A DNA stretch of 64,000 bases, taken from positions 62,001 to 126,000 of the forward strand of contig NZ_FQZT01000002.1 in the NCBI RefSeq assembly GCF_900142125.1, in the 5' to 3' direction. The stretch's first letter is position 1; every line of letters starts with the position of its first letter. The notes beneath the pieces are model-generated. The model was not told the origin of the DNA. It worked only from the letters and a program-made list of their open reading frames with translations, and searched no databases. The stretch comes from Malonomonas rubra DSM 5091. GTDB taxonomy: Bacteria > Desulfobacterota > Desulfuromonadia > Desulfuromonadales > Geopsychrobacteraceae. Below are positions 37,124 to 45,003 of this stretch, one piece after another. The translations under genes and the position numbers were made by a program.

Positions 37124-37152
37124 TATATTCAAGAATACAGATACAACCCTGT

Positions 37153-37182
37153 CGGGGCGCTTTTACGGCGCCCCGCTTTTTT
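37153..37182 (+). terminator. Rho-independent terminator after metG
   Basis: CGGGGCGC/GCGCCCCG (8 bp, 7-nt loop) is followed by six T. It ends 13 bp before the next start codon, so transcription of the following genes depends on readthrough or an internal promoter. Confidence 0.87.
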
Positions 37183-37195
37183 GGAGCATTTTAAA

Positions 37196-38584
37196 ATGTC
37201 TGCACAGCTTCCACTGCTGGTCGACAGCCACGCGCATCTCGATGGCGGCCAGTTCAACAACGACCGTGATGAAACCATTGCACGTGCTCACGACAACGGC
37301 ATCAGCCACATCCTGACCATCGGCTGCGATATGGAGAGCTCGGCAGCCAGCCTGGCCCTGGCCACCAAGCACGAGTATATCTACGCTGCTGTCGGGGTTC
37401 ATCCCCACGACGCTACGGAAATCAACGATGACACCCTGAAACAGCTTGAAGAGCTGCTTGGCCGTCCCAAGGTTGTCGCCCTCGGTGAAATAGGCCTCGA
37501 CTTCTTCCGTGATCGCTCGCCGCGTGACGTTCAACGGGAAGCTTTCCGTAAGCAGATCCGCCTTGCACGTAAAGTCGGCAAACCGATTATCGTGCATGAC
37601 CGCGATGCCCACGACGAGGTCCTGCAGATCCTCGAAGAAGAGAACGCGGCTGAAGTCGGCGGCGTGCTGCACTGCTTCAGCGGCGATGTGGCAATGGCGA
37701 AAAAATGCCTGGAGATGGGCTTTTACCTCTCTTTTCCCGGAACTATCACCTATCCGAAGAATGAAGCGGCTCGCGATGTTGTCCGCGCGGTCCCGATCGA
37801 CAAGATTCTGGTCGAGACTGACTGCCCTTACCTGTCTCCGCAAAAGTTTCGCGGTAAACGAAATGAACCGGCTTATGTGCGTTACACAGCGGAGAAGGTT
37901 GCCGAAATCAAGGGGCTGACAATAGAAGATGTCGCCCGCGTCACCAGCCGCAACTGTTTTGACCTGTTTGGTTTCGGAGAGGTCGACCAGAGCACCAAGA
38001 TCGCCTACCAGATCCGCAATTCGCTTTACCTGAACATCACCAACCGCTGCACCAACCACTGTATCTTCTGTGCAAAGTTCAGTGACTACGTGGTCAAAGG
38101 GCACGAACTCTTCCTCGAGCGGGAACCGACGGTCGGAGAAGTCAAACAGGCAATCGGTGACCCGAGCAGCTACGATGAAGTGGTTTTCTGCGGCTACGGT
38201 GAACCGCTGCTGCGCCTCGATCTGATCAAAGAGATCGCCGGCTGGCTCAAGCAACAGGGCGTTAAGGTCCGTATCAACAGTGACGGTCAAGCCAATCTGG
38301 TTCACAAGCGCAACATCCTGCCGGAGCTGGCTGGACTGGTCGATGCGATCTCGGTTTCTCTTAACGCGCCGAACGCTGATGAATACCAGCGCCTTTGCCA
38401 ATCGGGTTTCGGTAGCGACGGTTATCAGGCAGTAAAAGATTTTATCCGCCAGGCTCCTGAATTCATCCCGGATGTTACGGCAACAGCCGTCACCGTTCCC
38501 GGCGTCGATATTGCGGCCTGCGAGCAGGTAGCGAAAGAGCTGGGCGTGCAGTTCCGCGTTCGCGAATACCAGGAAGTCGGCTGA
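37196..38584 (+). CDS. Fusion of TatD-family hydrolase and TatD-associated radical SAM protein
   Basis: Residues 1-258 are a complete TatD-type metal-dependent DNase/hydrolase: H12 and H14 in DSHAHLD, E98 in GEIGLD, H134, H159 and D209 in VETDCPYL. Residues 270-462 are a radical SAM domain with the iron-sulphur motif C285-TNH-C289-IF-C292 and FCGYGEPLLR. Separate adjacent genes of this pair are known, and here they are one frame with no internal stop. I chose ATG at 37196 with GGAG 9 nt upstream. The TTG at 37181 lies in the terminator. The substrate of the radical SAM half is unknown. Confidence 0.92.
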   Translation: MSAQLPLLVDSHAHLDGGQFNNDRDETIARAHDNGISHILTIGCDMESSAASLALATKHEYIYAAVGVHPHDATEINDDTLKQLEELLGRPKVVALGEIGLDFFRDRSPRDVQREAFRKQIRLARKVGKPIIVHDRDAHDEVLQILEEENAAEVGGVLHCFSGDVAMAKKCLEMGFYLSFPGTITYPKNEAARDVVRAVPIDKILVETDCPYLSPQKFRGKRNEPAYVRYTAEKVAEIKGLTIEDVARVTSRNCFDLFGFGEVDQSTKIAYQIRNSLYLNITNRCTNHCIFCAKFSDYVVKGHELFLEREPTVGEVKQAIGDPSSYDEVVFCGYGEPLLRLDLIKEIAGWLKQQGVKVRINSDGQANLVHKRNILPELAGLVDAISVSLNAPNADEYQRLCQSGFGSDGYQAVKDFIRQAPEFIPDVTATAVTVPGVDIAACEQVAKELGVQFRVREYQEVG

Positions 38585-38611
38585 TTACTTAATAAAAACA
38601 GGGAGGAACAG

Positions 38612-39979
38612 ATGTCCAGTTACGACTACGATCTGTTTGTTATCGGTGCAGGCTCCGGCGGTGTTCGCACTGCGCGGATGGCAGCCGCAGAAGGCATCAA
38701 GGTTGCGGTGGCCGAGAAAAGCAAACCGGGCGGTACCTGCGTCAACCTCGGCTGCGTGCCGAAAAAGCTCTACGTTCACGCCGCTGAATATGGTGCCGGT
38801 TTTTTGCAATCCCCCGGTTTCGGTTGGCAGAGCCAGGCGCCACTGTTCGACTGGCCAACCCTGCGCGACAACAAATCGGAAACAATTACCAGGCTCAACG
38901 GCATGTACACTGAAATCCTTGGTAAGGCTGGTGTAGAAATGATCGACGGTCATGCCCGCGTTACCGGACCGAACGAGGTTGACGTTGCCGGCAAGAGATA
39001 CAGTGCCGAACGAATTCTGCTCGCGACCGGCGGACGTCCATCCCTACCGGAGATTCCGGGCAGCGAGTATCTCCTTTCCTCCGATCAGATTTTCGACCTA
39101 CCCGAGTTGCCGAAAAGAATGCTGATTGTCGGCGGTGGCTACATCGCCACCGAGTTCACCGGCATCTTTCACGGACTCGGTGTTAACGTCACCCAGATCT
39201 ATCGCCGTGAACTGTTCCTGCGCGGGTTCGACACAGATATCCGTGAGTTCGTCGCCAAGCAGATGCGTGAAAGTGGCATCGACCTGCGTTTCAATTGCGA
39301 CCTGAAACAGGTTGTTAAAAACGCTGACGGCAGCCTCAACGTGACCCTGAAGGATGGTAGTAATCTGCAAACGGATCTGATCCTGGCGGCAACCGGCCGT
39401 GTGCCGAACACGGAAAATCTCGGTTTGGACGAGGTTGGCGTGAAACTGGGAGAAAATGGCCGGGTTCTGGTTGACGATTTCTACCAGACCAATATTCCAT
39501 CAATCTACGCCCTCGGCGACTTGATTGATCGCATGCAACTGACACCTGTTGCGCTGGCGGAAGGAATGACACTGGTTCGCCATCTCTATAAAGGCGGAGC
39601 TGAAAAGCTCGATTATTCTTTGGTTCCAACCGCGGTGTTCAGTAAACCGAACATCGGCACCGTCGGCCTGACAGAAGAAGAAGCGATCGAGCAATATCCA
39701 CAAATCGATGTTTACAGCGCCAACTTCCGTTCGCTCAAACACGCCCTCTCTGGTAGCAGCGAACGGGTACTGATGAAACTGCTGGTCGACCCGGCAACCG
39801 ACAAAGTGGTCGGCGCCCACATGGCGGGAGAAATGGCAGGCGAAACCATCCAGGGAATCGCCGTCGCATTGAAGGCCGGAGCAACCAAAACGAATTTCGA
39901 CAAAACCATCGGTATCCACCCGACCAGTGCCGAGGAATTTGTCACCATGCGCACGAAAACCCGAACCGTTTCAAAATAG
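38612..39979 (+). CDS. gor: Glutathione-disulfide reductase-type flavoenzyme
   Basis: This 455-residue pyridine nucleotide-disulfide oxidoreductase has FAD motif GAGSGGVRTA (residues 12-21), redox cysteines C43 and C48 in GGTCVNLGCVPKK, and NAD(P)-site GGGYIATEF followed by YRRELFLRGFD. The paired arginines favour NADPH. The C-terminal catalytic histidine is in GIHPTSAEEF. The whole pattern fits glutathione reductase better than dihydrolipoamide dehydrogenase or mercuric reductase. It ends 10 bp before a SelW-like selenoprotein, suggesting one redox unit. Whether the host makes glutathione cannot be seen here. Confidence 0.88.
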   Translation: MSSYDYDLFVIGAGSGGVRTARMAAAEGIKVAVAEKSKPGGTCVNLGCVPKKLYVHAAEYGAGFLQSPGFGWQSQAPLFDWPTLRDNKSETITRLNGMYTEILGKAGVEMIDGHARVTGPNEVDVAGKRYSAERILLATGGRPSLPEIPGSEYLLSSDQIFDLPELPKRMLIVGGGYIATEFTGIFHGLGVNVTQIYRRELFLRGFDTDIREFVAKQMRESGIDLRFNCDLKQVVKNADGSLNVTLKDGSNLQTDLILAATGRVPNTENLGLDEVGVKLGENGRVLVDDFYQTNIPSIYALGDLIDRMQLTPVALAEGMTLVRHLYKGGAEKLDYSLVPTAVFSKPNIGTVGLTEEEAIEQYPQIDVYSANFRSLKHALSGSSERVLMKLLVDPATDKVVGAHMAGEMAGETIQGIAVALKAGATKTNFDKTIGIHPTSAEEFVTMRTKTRTVSK

Positions 39980-39989
39980 GAGCAGAGTG

Positions 39990-40208
39990 ATGAAAATCAG
40001 CATCGAATACTGCGGCCAGTGAAACTACCGCGCTCGTGCTGCCAGTCTGGCAGAGAGATTTAAAAAAGAACTGAACGCCGAGGTTGAAGTTATTGAATCC
40101 CACGGCGGCGCATATGAGATCACCGTCGATGGAGAACTGATCTATTCGAAAAAAGAAACCGGCCATTTCCCGAATGAAAATCGGATATTGAAAGACTTGG
40201 CAGAATAA
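39990..40208 (+). CDS. SelW-like (Rdx family) selenoprotein, in-frame UGA read as selenocysteine
   Basis: Read through one TGA at 40020-40022, the frame gives 72 residues: MKISIEYCGQ-U-NYRARAASLAERFKKEL and on to a TAA at 40206. C8-G-Q-U11 is the CxxU redox motif of the thioredoxin-like Rdx/SelW family. The length, beta-alpha-beta layout and GAYEITVDGELIYSKKETGHFPN segment also match that family. GGAG lies 7 nt before the ATG. A hairpin with a GTC loop sits just after the UGA (separate entry). Conservation of frame on both sides of the TGA argues against a pseudogene. It probably works with the flavoenzyme upstream. The selenocysteine machinery is not in this window. Confidence 0.93.
40039..40053 (+). 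promoter_or_regulatory. Bacterial SECIS hairpin of the SelW-like gene
   Basis: CTGCCA-GTC-TGGCAG forms a 6-bp stem with the loop GTC. The loop G is the 23rd base after the UGA, inside the window used by SelB, and bacterial SECIS loops typically carry a G-U at the apex. Confidence 0.85.
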
Positions 40209-40213
40209 ACAAG

Positions 40214-40245
40214 AAAAGGCGGAACCGCTAACGGCTCTGCCTTTT
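40214..40245 (+). terminator. Bidirectional terminator between the SelW-like gene and the AsmA-like gene
   Basis: A 14-bp stem (one A/C mismatch, one wobble, CTAA loop) has AAAA on one flank and TTTT on the other. It serves both convergent transcripts. Confidence 0.8.
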
Positions 40246-40269
40246 CCTCGTCAATCCCTTCATTGCTCA

Positions 40270-42645
40270 TCAGTTACCGAACAACTTGTTCAAGGTCCCT
40301 TCCAGCAACTGTTTCACCGGCTTCTGCTGTTCGCTGTCACCGCCAAGTTTATCCAGCAGTCTTTGACTGGCTTCCTGCTTCAGTTTCTCCGCTGCTTGCT
40401 TCTGCAATGCCTCGCTATCGAAACCAACCCTTGGCCGGCTCAGGGTTCCCTGAATGGCTAACGGCAAAACTCCCCAGCCGTATTGGTCGGTGACAACCTG
40501 TTGCAAGCCGCTTTTCACCCCCAGCTTGCTCATCAACTCTGGAGCAAGGCGGGTGTCCAGTGTCATATTGACGGCTCCGTCAACGCTGACAGTTCCTTTC
40601 TGCGTAATCCGGGTTTTTGAACTGTCCAGATTACCGGTCAGGCTTGCCAAACCGTTGCGCATATCATAATGGCTTTCCAGCGAATTGAAGCTGAGCACTT
40701 TCAAATCTGCTAGACCGAGAAACTGGGAAATAGAATTAAGCACGGGCGAACCCGCAATCTGGCCGCGCTGCAACTGCACCCTACCGTTTAGCTGCAGTGA
40801 ACGCAAAAGAGTATCAGGGATGGTGCCACGGCCGGAAAAATTATTCTCAACCTGCAGCAACCCGCTAACGGTCTGTTGAGCTTGTGGCAGCAGTCCGCCG
40901 GCCAATGTCATCAGGTTCGATTGATCAAGCTTGGCATTCCCCTGGTACTGCAACCCACGCACAGCAAGGTTGACATCAGCGTTGATCTGGATGTCACCCC
41001 CGGCAACATCAGCACGCAGTGGCTCGATGCGCAGCCGGTTGTTGCGCAGGCTCATCACTGCTTGCACCCGATCCATTTCCAACTGCTTGTAAATCATCTT
41101 GCCGATCAACATCTGGCCGGTCATGTCGAGAGGCAGGTCGAAGGGGCCGATCTCCTCGGCAACCGTCGGCTGGTGTTCAACCTTTGTGCCCCCATTGCTA
41201 ACCGCCGGGGGGAGTGGTGCCTCCGGAATAATGGCATTCACGTCGAGACGCTCGGCGGTCAACTGAAAATCACCGCGTATCAGGTCACTCATCACATTAT
41301 TGGCGTTAAAATCAAGGAGCAGCCGCTGATCGGCCATTTTCAGAACCATCTGCCTGGTCGAAGCGTTATCGTCGCGGTAATTGATGGTTCCGTCCAGACC
41401 GGCCCGCTTACCGGCAACCGTTGCCTGCACATCGAGCAATTGCAGTTCTGCCGATTGCAGCAACTTTGCGCCGTCACTCGCTTTTCCCGCAAGGTCGATC
41501 CGCCCGTTCAACTGACCGGCCAGACTGTAGCTTTGCAGATCACTGCCGACCCCTTTCGGCAGGCTGTCCATCAGAGAACGCAGGTCAAGATGATCAAGCA
41601 GCAAAGCCATCTTCAGTTCAGGGTCTTTGTTCTCCAGGTCGAAATCGCCTTCCAAACCGAGCTTTGCGCCATTGAAATCGACAAGCAGAGTAGACAGTGC
41701 CAGCTTCTGTTTCTGCAGATTGAAGTTCAGCGAGTAATCAAGCGCTATCTTCGCTTGATTCAAAACAGCTTGCGGCAGATCATTCAGGCGCATATCGAAT
41801 TTATCGAGTAACAGCTTACCTTTAGAGGTAATTTGCTCAGGCTGCAGTTGAACCTCCAGGTTGAGAGTCAGCTCTCCGGAGCCAAGCTTCCCTGGCAACG
41901 CGCCACGATAATAGGGAGCAAACTGCAGCAGATCGACTTTGTCGAGTTGCAGATCGAGATCGCCCTTTTGAGTCGAAACATCGTAACGACCAGAAAGATC
42001 GATTTTACTGCCATTGAGTTCGACGGAAAGGTTGATCGGGAAAGCTTTGTTTAGCTGGATATTTTCTGCATTAAAGTTCAGTCTCTGCAGATTGTAACGA
42101 TAAGGCGTTTGCGGACTCTGCATACGATCGACAAAAAGCAGATCTCCATCTTTAACGGTTACTTTTCTGATCAACAGATCAAAGACTGCTGAAGCCGCAG
42201 AACCAGCCTTATCTGCAACTACTGATTTGCTTGGCTGCTGCTTTTCGCCGCTTTTGTCCGGTATCAGATCAGTAAAATTAAAACTGCCATCCTGGTTGCG
42301 CACAACTTCGATACGAGGATTTTCCAACAAAACCTGGTCGATAACCACATCCCCGGTCAGCAAAGCGAGAAGCTTATAGTGCAACGCAACCAGTTTGACA
42401 CTGATAAAATCGTCCGGTGTCAGCTTTTTCTGTACCCGCAGGTCGGAAATCGTGACCCCCGAAAAAATGCCGATATCGATGGCACCAATCTCAACTTCAC
42501 GCTGTAGCGCATCTTTCGCTAATGGCAATAAAGTTTCCCGCACCTTTTCAGGCGTGATTACAACTTTGACCAATAGAGAGAAAGAAACCAGGATAAAAAC
42601 CAGGCTCACGCCCAACGCTATCCAAATTTTGCCAGACTTGGACAT
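40270..42645 (-). CDS. AsmA family protein
   Basis: The AsmA family are large envelope proteins of the bridge-like lipid-transfer type. The 791-residue protein has one N-terminal membrane anchor (residues 8-30, IWIALGVSLVFILVSFSLLVKVV), then the family start PEKVRETLLPLAKDALQREVEIGAI. A long beta-rich periplasmic body follows, and a C-terminal AsmA-2 region with TVSVDGAVNMTLDTRLAPEL. GGAGG precedes the ATG at 42645. A TATAAT box lies at 42690-42695 on the minus strand, without a clear -35. The exact lipid or outer-membrane target is unknown. Confidence 0.85.
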   Translation of the reverse strand: MSKSGKIWIALGVSLVFILVSFSLLVKVVITPEKVRETLLPLAKDALQREVEIGAIDIGIFSGVTISDLRVQKKLTPDDFISVKLVALHYKLLALLTGDVVIDQVLLENPRIEVVRNQDGSFNFTDLIPDKSGEKQQPSKSVVADKAGSAASAVFDLLIRKVTVKDGDLLFVDRMQSPQTPYRYNLQRLNFNAENIQLNKAFPINLSVELNGSKIDLSGRYDVSTQKGDLDLQLDKVDLLQFAPYYRGALPGKLGSGELTLNLEVQLQPEQITSKGKLLLDKFDMRLNDLPQAVLNQAKIALDYSLNFNLQKQKLALSTLLVDFNGAKLGLEGDFDLENKDPELKMALLLDHLDLRSLMDSLPKGVGSDLQSYSLAGQLNGRIDLAGKASDGAKLLQSAELQLLDVQATVAGKRAGLDGTINYRDDNASTRQMVLKMADQRLLLDFNANNVMSDLIRGDFQLTAERLDVNAIIPEAPLPPAVSNGGTKVEHQPTVAEEIGPFDLPLDMTGQMLIGKMIYKQLEMDRVQAVMSLRNNRLRIEPLRADVAGGDIQINADVNLAVRGLQYQGNAKLDQSNLMTLAGGLLPQAQQTVSGLLQVENNFSGRGTIPDTLLRSLQLNGRVQLQRGQIAGSPVLNSISQFLGLADLKVLSFNSLESHYDMRNGLASLTGNLDSSKTRITQKGTVSVDGAVNMTLDTRLAPELMSKLGVKSGLQQVVTDQYGWGVLPLAIQGTLSRPRVGFDSEALQKQAAEKLKQEASQRLLDKLGGDSEQQKPVKQLLEGTLNKLFGN

Positions 42646-42750
42646 CACTCCTCCACCGAGAGATTTAAATTAGCTTTGCAAATTTTAACATTATATAGAA
42701 ATTCCGCTAGTTAGAATAAATAAAACCATTCTTGTCCACATAATTCAATA

Positions 42751-42779
42751 TTGATTAAATAGATATTTTTGCATATATT
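42751..42779 (+). promoter_or_regulatory. Promoter of the FmdB-type gene
   Basis: TTGATT (42751-42756) and TATATT (42774-42779) are separated by 17 nt, close to the start codon (leader about 15 nt). Confidence 0.7.
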
Positions 42780-42800
42780 GAATCGCAAAAGGAGAAAACC

Positions 42801-42986
42801 ATGCCAATCTTTGAATATCGTTGTACAAAATGTGAAAAGATCACCGAGAAAATTTGCAGTTCAACTGTCACCGAGATTGAATGCCCTGAGTGTCACTCCC
42901 CTGCGAAAAAAACTGTTTCCATTTTTTCCGGACAAACCGATTCTGCTTCAGCTGGTGGCTGCATGCCGAGTTCAGGATTTTCCTGA
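42801..42986 (+). CDS. FmdB-family zinc-ribbon protein
   Basis: This 61-residue protein begins MPIFEYRCTKCEKITEK, the FmdB signature, with zinc ligands C8, C11, C28 and C31 and a flexible glycine/serine C-terminus. Family members are putative regulatory zinc ribbons, and their biochemical role is unsettled. AAAAGGAG lies 6 nt before the ATG. The 238-bp spacer downstream has a short GC hairpin (CAGGCA/TGCCTG near 42998-43012) and regulatory-looking AT-rich sequence. Confidence 0.85.
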   Translation: MPIFEYRCTKCEKITEKICSSTVTEIECPECHSPAKKTVSIFSGQTDSASAGGCMPSSGFS

Positions 42987-43134
42987 GCCTGATGCACAGG
43001 CAGCGTGCCTGCCTGAAGACTGAACGATTAAAACCTCAAGTTTAAAATGTGCCATATATTCATACGCTTACTCACTCATGAAATATATTAAAATGAAAAA
43101 CTGCTTGATAATACAGGGAAGAAAGTGGAGAGCG

Positions 43135-43181
43135 ATTCTAATATTAGAATAATTTACTTTAACTAAGGCAACCGATAGAAT
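43135..43181 (+). promoter_or_regulatory. 16-bp palindrome and promoter of the RimB-like gene
   Basis: ATTCTAATATTAGAAT (43135-43150) is a perfect palindrome. It directly precedes a plausible promoter, TTTACT (43153-43158), 17 nt, TAGAAT (43176-43181). The palindrome ends 2 bp before the -35 box, a position typical of an activator site. Confidence 0.5.
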
Positions 43182-43224
43182 TTACAACATTAAATATCTC
43201 ACATCATTTTGGAGATGGCTGCCT

Positions 43225-43710
43225 ATGAAGAAGAATAAGAACTCTCTGCTGATAGACATCGGATGGTGCGAATGGGTTTCTTTTCCCGCGCTGAAAATCC
43301 CGGCAATTGAGGCCGAGATAGTCAACGAAGCTCGTCAATCAATCCTCAACGTTTTCGACTTTTCAACGTTTAAGGAAGGCGAAGACCTGATGATCAGTTT
43401 CGGCGTTCATCCGATTCAAAATTCAGACGAGGTTGAAGTTTACTCTGTCATGCCGGTCAAGACCAGGCGCCTGGTCAACACCCCGGATGGTGACCGCGAG
43501 TGGTGCTACGTTATAGAGACCGAGATGCGGATCGGCTCGATGAAGAAAAATATCGAATTGACCCTGGTAAAAAGCGAGGACTCCCTCTTCCGTCTGCACC
43601 TCGCTCCCAAAACCATCAAAAGCCTGGTGCGGATCAATCCGCAAAAGAGCTACCTCACGGGTCAAATCCTCGGTAATTTTTCCGAGCGTGCCGCGCTGGG
43701 CGCGACCTGA
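43225..43710 (+). CDS. RimB/RimK-associated protease-domain protein lacking the catalytic motif
   Basis: The 161-residue protein matches the retropepsin-like family often called ATP-dependent zinc protease or RimB. Matching segments are IGWCEWVSFPALKIPAIEAEI, VMPVKTRRLVNTPDGDREWCYVIETEMRIG, ELTLVKSEDSLFRLHL and a C-terminal KSYLTGQ. In active members the first block continues DTGAxTS with a later LHA. Here the same positions read V33-N34-E35-A36-R37-Q38-S39 and L41-N42-V43, so the catalytic aspartate and glycine are gone. It is probably a non-catalytic binding or regulatory protein. GGAG lies 10 nt before the ATG. No RimK glutamate ligase gene is nearby. Confidence 0.72.
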   Translation: MKKNKNSLLIDIGWCEWVSFPALKIPAIEAEIVNEARQSILNVFDFSTFKEGEDLMISFGVHPIQNSDEVEVYSVMPVKTRRLVNTPDGDREWCYVIETEMRIGSMKKNIELTLVKSEDSLFRLHLAPKTIKSLVRINPQKSYLTGQILGNFSERAALGAT

Positions 43711-43730
43711 TTCGAACTTTGATAAAAAAG

Positions 43731-43768
43731 AAAAAGCCGGTTTCACAATTGTGAAACCGGCTTTTTTT
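43731..43768 (+). terminator. Bidirectional terminator, perfect palindrome
   Basis: A stem of up to 18 bp centred on CACAATTGTG, with AAAAA on one side and TTTTTTT on the other, lies between the convergent RimB-like gene and the selenoprotein glutaredoxin gene. It should end both transcripts. Confidence 0.92.
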
Positions 43769-44100
43769 CATTCCTCCAACGCCATTTCGTACAGCTTCTG
43801 CGACCAACCGCTAATTTTCTGGCCGTTGATTACCGCAAAAGGAACACCACGCCCAGTATCCAGCTGCTGCTTACGTTTCGCCGCAGCGGCATCTTCTTCA
43901 ATATCGTAGACCGTTACCTCAACCCCCCGACTGGCCAAAAAACTTTTGGCCTGGATACAGTAGGGTCACCAACTGGTCACATAGAGTTCGGCAACATCTT
44001 TTTTCTCGTTCTCAGCTGCCATGGTCTCCAGCGGGGCAAGAGTCAGGAGCAAAACGGCGACCAACATCAAGCCCAGGATTTTCTTTAATTCTCGATTCAC
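43768..44100 (-). CDS. Exported glutaredoxin-like selenoprotein with UPYC motif, in-frame UGA
   Basis: From GTG at 44100 (GGAG 6 nt upstream) to TGA at 43768-43770, the frame is 110 residues with one internal TGA at codon 45 (43966-43968). Residues 1-29 look like a signal peptide (hydrophobic 8-24, then ETMAA). The mature part is glutaredoxin-like: AELYVTSW-U45-P-Y-C48, the cis-proline P87 in GVPFAVINGQKISGW, and the VEVTVYDIEED strand. Selenocysteine replaces the first active-site cysteine of the CPYC motif. A GTT-loop hairpin follows the UGA. An export signal on a selenoprotein glutaredoxin suggests periplasmic redox work. Read as ordinary stop, it would lose the fold. Confidence 0.9.
43933..43951 (-). 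promoter_or_regulatory. Bacterial SECIS hairpin of the glutaredoxin-like gene
   Basis: On the minus strand GGCCAAAA-GTT-TTTTGGCC forms a perfect 8-bp stem with a GTT loop. The loop G is the 23rd base after the UGA, the same distance as in the SelW-like gene. Confidence 0.83.
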
Positions 44101-44146
44101 TTTCGACTCCAGATCGATATGAGCTGACAATTAACCGATAGGCAGG

Positions 44147-44911
44147 CTACCGGTCTGTAGAATAGGATTGAAAAAATTGACGAGCGGTCCGTCCGCTATG
44201 GGTCGCCCGCGCTAGGGCAAAAAGTTTCGCTGCTTCATGCAGTTTTTTTCGATCACCGGAATAATCGGAAAACAGGCTATCGACGATTGCCAGATACTGA
44301 TCCATTGTGCCGGGATAAAATGAGAGCCAGAGTCCAAACCGATCCGACAGGGAGATCTTCTCTTCGACCGCATCGGTGTAGTGAAGTTCCCCATCCACAA
44401 CTTTTGTCCCAAGGTTTTCTTTCGCCATCTCCGGCAACAAATGGCGTCGATTGGAGGTCGCATAAAGCAAAACATTACTCGGTGACACCTCGACCGACCC
44501 CTCCAGCACACTTTTTAAGTGTTTATAGTTTCTTTCTTCCTCACTAAAGGAAAGGTCATCGCAGAAGATAATGAACTTTTGCGGTAGGTCGCGAATCTCA
44601 TCGACAATCTCCGGCAAATAAATCAGGTCGTCTTTATCGACTTCGATCAAGCGCAGTCCCTGGTCGACGTAAGCGTTAAAAATCGCTTTGACCAGCGATG
44701 ATTTTCCTGTCCCTCGCGCACCCCAAAGCAACGCGTTGTTGGCCGCTTCACCATTGAGAAAACGTTCTGTATTTTCCTGCAGTTTCTGCTGTTGCTCTTC
44801 AATACCAAGCAAATCCTGCAAACTGACAGGATCACAGTTTTTGACCGGGCGAAGATATTCTTTACGCTGCCGCCAGATAGCAGCATAGGTGGTTGTCCAA
44901 TCAAGTTGCAT
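44147..44911 (-). CDS. DUF815-family AAA ATPase
   Basis: The 254-residue protein has Walker A GARGTGKSS (residues 64-72), Walker B FIIFCDDLSF (about 113-122), YATSNRRHLLPE and a C-terminal RTARQFFQSY segment, all diagnostic of the DUF815 family of AAA-type ATPases. The cellular role of the family is not established. It lies downstream of the helicase-nuclease genes with a 92-bp spacer that contains only a weak hairpin with a T-run (44974-44987). There is no signal peptide. Confidence 0.88.
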   Translation of the reverse strand: MQLDWTTTYAAIWRQRKEYLRPVKNCDPVSLQDLLGIEEQQQKLQENTERFLNGEAANNALLWGARGTGKSSLVKAIFNAYVDQGLRLIEVDKDDLIYLPEIVDEIRDLPQKFIIFCDDLSFSEEERNYKHLKSVLEGSVEVSPSNVLLYATSNRRHLLPEMAKENLGTKVVDGELHYTDAVEEKISLSDRFGLWLSFYPGTMDQYLAIVDSLFSDYSGDRKKLHEAAKLFALARATHSGRTARQFFQSYSTDR

Positions 44912-45003
44912 GTAAAAATATTCACTTTCTATGGCAGCTGCAGCAGGGAATGCTCCACCACGTGAAGTATAGCAAAAAGCTCAGCTTTCTGGATAGTCTT
45001 CAG

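Noticed and set aside
37163-38401. Minus-strand open frame of 412 codons inside the tatD fusion
   Set aside because: Antisense to a gene with intact catalytic motifs. It begins inside that gene and lacks a ribosome site.
39990-40208. Treating the SelW-like frame as a pseudogene because of its internal stop
   Set aside because: Both sides of the TGA match the same family, the TGA falls exactly at the CxxU position, and a SECIS hairpin follows. A disabling mutation would not place all three.
42987-43000. Possible selenocysteine readthrough of the FmdB-type stop TGA
   Set aside because: A second TGA follows two codons later, there is no suitable hairpin, and the protein already ends at the usual family length.
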